From DATGQT01 sp035304085 (GTDB lineage Bacteria; Bacteroidota; Rhodothermia; Rhodothermales; Rubricoccaceae): DNA of 6,822 nt. Made by a program: the position numbers and the translations under genes. The notes beneath the pieces were generated by a model. It saw only the letters and a list, made by a program, of their open reading frames with translations, had not been told where the DNA came from and searched no databases. Shown here piece after piece: positions 6,335-6,822 of the stretch (positions are counted from its first letter, which is position 1; each line of letters begins with the position of its first letter). The stretch lies in NCBI GenBank assembly GCA_035304085.1, contig DATGQT010000307.1, positions 1-6,822 on the forward strand, read 5' to 3'.

Positions 6335-6386
6335 CCGGTCCCGTACGAATCCCTCGGATTTCCCCTGGGTTCGTGCGGGATCGGTG
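6333..6386. repeat. Long stem-loop abutting the IS3 left end
   Basis: The arms are 6335-6353 and 6367-6384. All bases pair except one bulged T (6350), with G-T wobbles at 6338/6381 and 6344/6375, giving 18 pairs. CA at 6333-6334 (the last bases of the insertion sequence) extends it by two more pairs with 6385-6386. The loop is 6354-6366. No T-run follows, so it is not a standard terminator. It lies in the leader of the gene at 6424. Confidence 0.75.
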
Positions 6387-6413
6387 TATCATGGGGTGGT
6401 AGACCGATGAGCG

Positions 6414-6419
6414 AGGAGG
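6414..6419 (+). promoter_or_regulatory. Strong ribosome binding site for the chimeric gene
   Basis: AGGAGG four bases before GTG 6424. An in-frame TAG at 6400-6402 excludes a start further upstream. This decides the GTG start and contrasts with the C-rich leaders of the genes at 1561, 3214, 3937 and 4690. Confidence 0.7.
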
Positions 6420-6423
6420 CGTT

Positions 6424-6822
6424 GTGCCAGGCTCGATTGCAATCAGATTCCCCCGGTACATCACGGCGCTCCTCTGGGGGGTCGCCCTCACCGCTGCGCC
6501 CGCCTCGGCGCAGGCGGTGTGGTACGTGGATCTGGATGCCCCCGGCGCGAGCACCGGCCAGTCGTGGGCCGACGAGGACGTGGCCGGCGCCCTCGCCTGC
6601 GGCACCGCCACCGTCGCACGCGTCCGCCGCCGCTTCGTCACCGAGGGGCTCGACGAGGCCCTCCGCGCCCGCACGACGGCACCTGGGCGCCCGCCCAAGA
6701 TCGACGGGGTAGCGGAGGCCCACCTCATCGCGCTGGCGTGCTCGGAGCCCCCGGCCGGTCGCGCCCGCTGGACCGTCCGCCTCCTCGCCGACCGCTTCGT
6801 CGCCCTCGGCGTCGAGGGGGGC
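6424..6822 (+). CDS. Chimeric gene: secreted-protein N-terminus fused in frame to IS630-family transposase (3' end outside window)
   Basis: An open frame from GTG 6424 to the window edge (133 residues visible). Residues 1-30 look like a signal peptide (RFPRYITALLWGVALTAAPASAQ). AVWYVDLDAPGASTGQSWAD (31-50) matches the mature start of secreted right-handed beta-helix type proteins, which typically read YVDADAPG...GTSWADAF. From about residue 48 the protein switches to an IS630-type transposase: W-ADEDVAGAL (48-57), helix-turn-helix TATVARVRRRFVTEGLDEALRAR (61-83), GRPPKIDG (88-95) and RARWTVRLLADRFVALGV (113-130). The usual first 50 or so residues of that transposase are missing, and its catalytic domain would lie beyond the window. 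The join, about 6559-6580, falls where both families have a similar W-A/T-D-stretch. The product is probably non-functional for either role, but it may be expressed because the ribosome site is strong. Each half is recognised from memory; a natural fusion is unlikely. Confidence 0.75.
   Translation, partial: MPGSIAIRFPRYITALLWGVALTAAPASAQAVWYVDLDAPGASTGQSWADEDVAGALACGTATVARVRRRFVTEGLDEALRARTTAPGRPPKIDGVAEAHLIALACSEPPAGRARWTVRLLADRFVALGVEGG

Noticed and set aside
6335..6386. Possible tRNA or integron attC remnant, because of CGAATCCC and GGGTTCG in the hairpin
   Set aside because: The T-arm-like words pair with each other across a 13-base loop rather than forming a cloverleaf, and no attC R/L box arrangement or integrase is present.
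6407..6712. ATG-started frame overlapping the chimeric gene
   Set aside because: Ser/Pro/Arg-rich translation in the wrong frame; the GTG frame has the signal peptide and transposase motifs and a better placed AGGAGG.

Overview
The window is a high-GC bacterial chromosomal segment with an ordinary left part and a right part reshaped by mobile elements. Housekeeping-type genes fill about 1-5100. From about 5101 to the end there is a complete IS3-family insertion sequence, then an in-frame chimera of a secreted protein and an IS630-type transposase that runs off the window. Lineage is inferred only: strong GC bias, leaders that are C-rich rather than Shine-Dalgarno, signal peptides ending in ASAQ, and a small lipoprotein with a domain I associate with Bacteroidota/Rhodothermota. 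A member of Rhodothermota (for example Rubricoccaceae) would fit, but no 16S or other marker is present.

Layout. 1-1508 (+): C-terminal half of cobalamin-dependent methionine synthase MetH. 1561-2163 (+): secreted DUF922-type putative Zn protease with HExxH. 2164-2333: convergent intergenic region with three GC-rich hairpins. 2334-3104 (-): crotonase-fold enoyl-CoA isomerase-like enzyme, with the hydratase glutamates replaced and the isomerase-type glutamate present. 3214-3798 (+): BioY biotin transporter S component, divergent from the crotonase and followed by a strong intrinsic terminator (3820-3858). 3937-4473 (+): small acidic lipoprotein. 4474-4689: intergenic with a terminator-like hairpin and a 36-nt imperfect palindrome. 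4690-5103 (+): OhrR-like MarR-family regulator without the sensing cysteine, whose stop codon is the first three bases of the adjacent insertion sequence. 5101-6334: IS3-family element with 29-bp terminal inverted repeats (25/29 identical), OrfA and OrfB on the minus strand, an A7 slippery tract and an ATGA overlap. 6333-6386: long hairpin touching the right end of the insertion sequence. 6424-6822 (+): signal peptide and secreted N-terminus fused in frame to an IS630-family transposase lacking its own N-terminus, incomplete at the window edge.

The genes do not form one pathway. MetH, the crotonase, BioY, the DUF922 protein and the lipoprotein look like independent transcription units. The most informative features are the mobile-element junctions: the regulator truncated by the insertion sequence, the missing target-site duplication, the hairpin at the boundary, and the transposase fused to a secretion signal. 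I did not find a convincing new multi-gene system.
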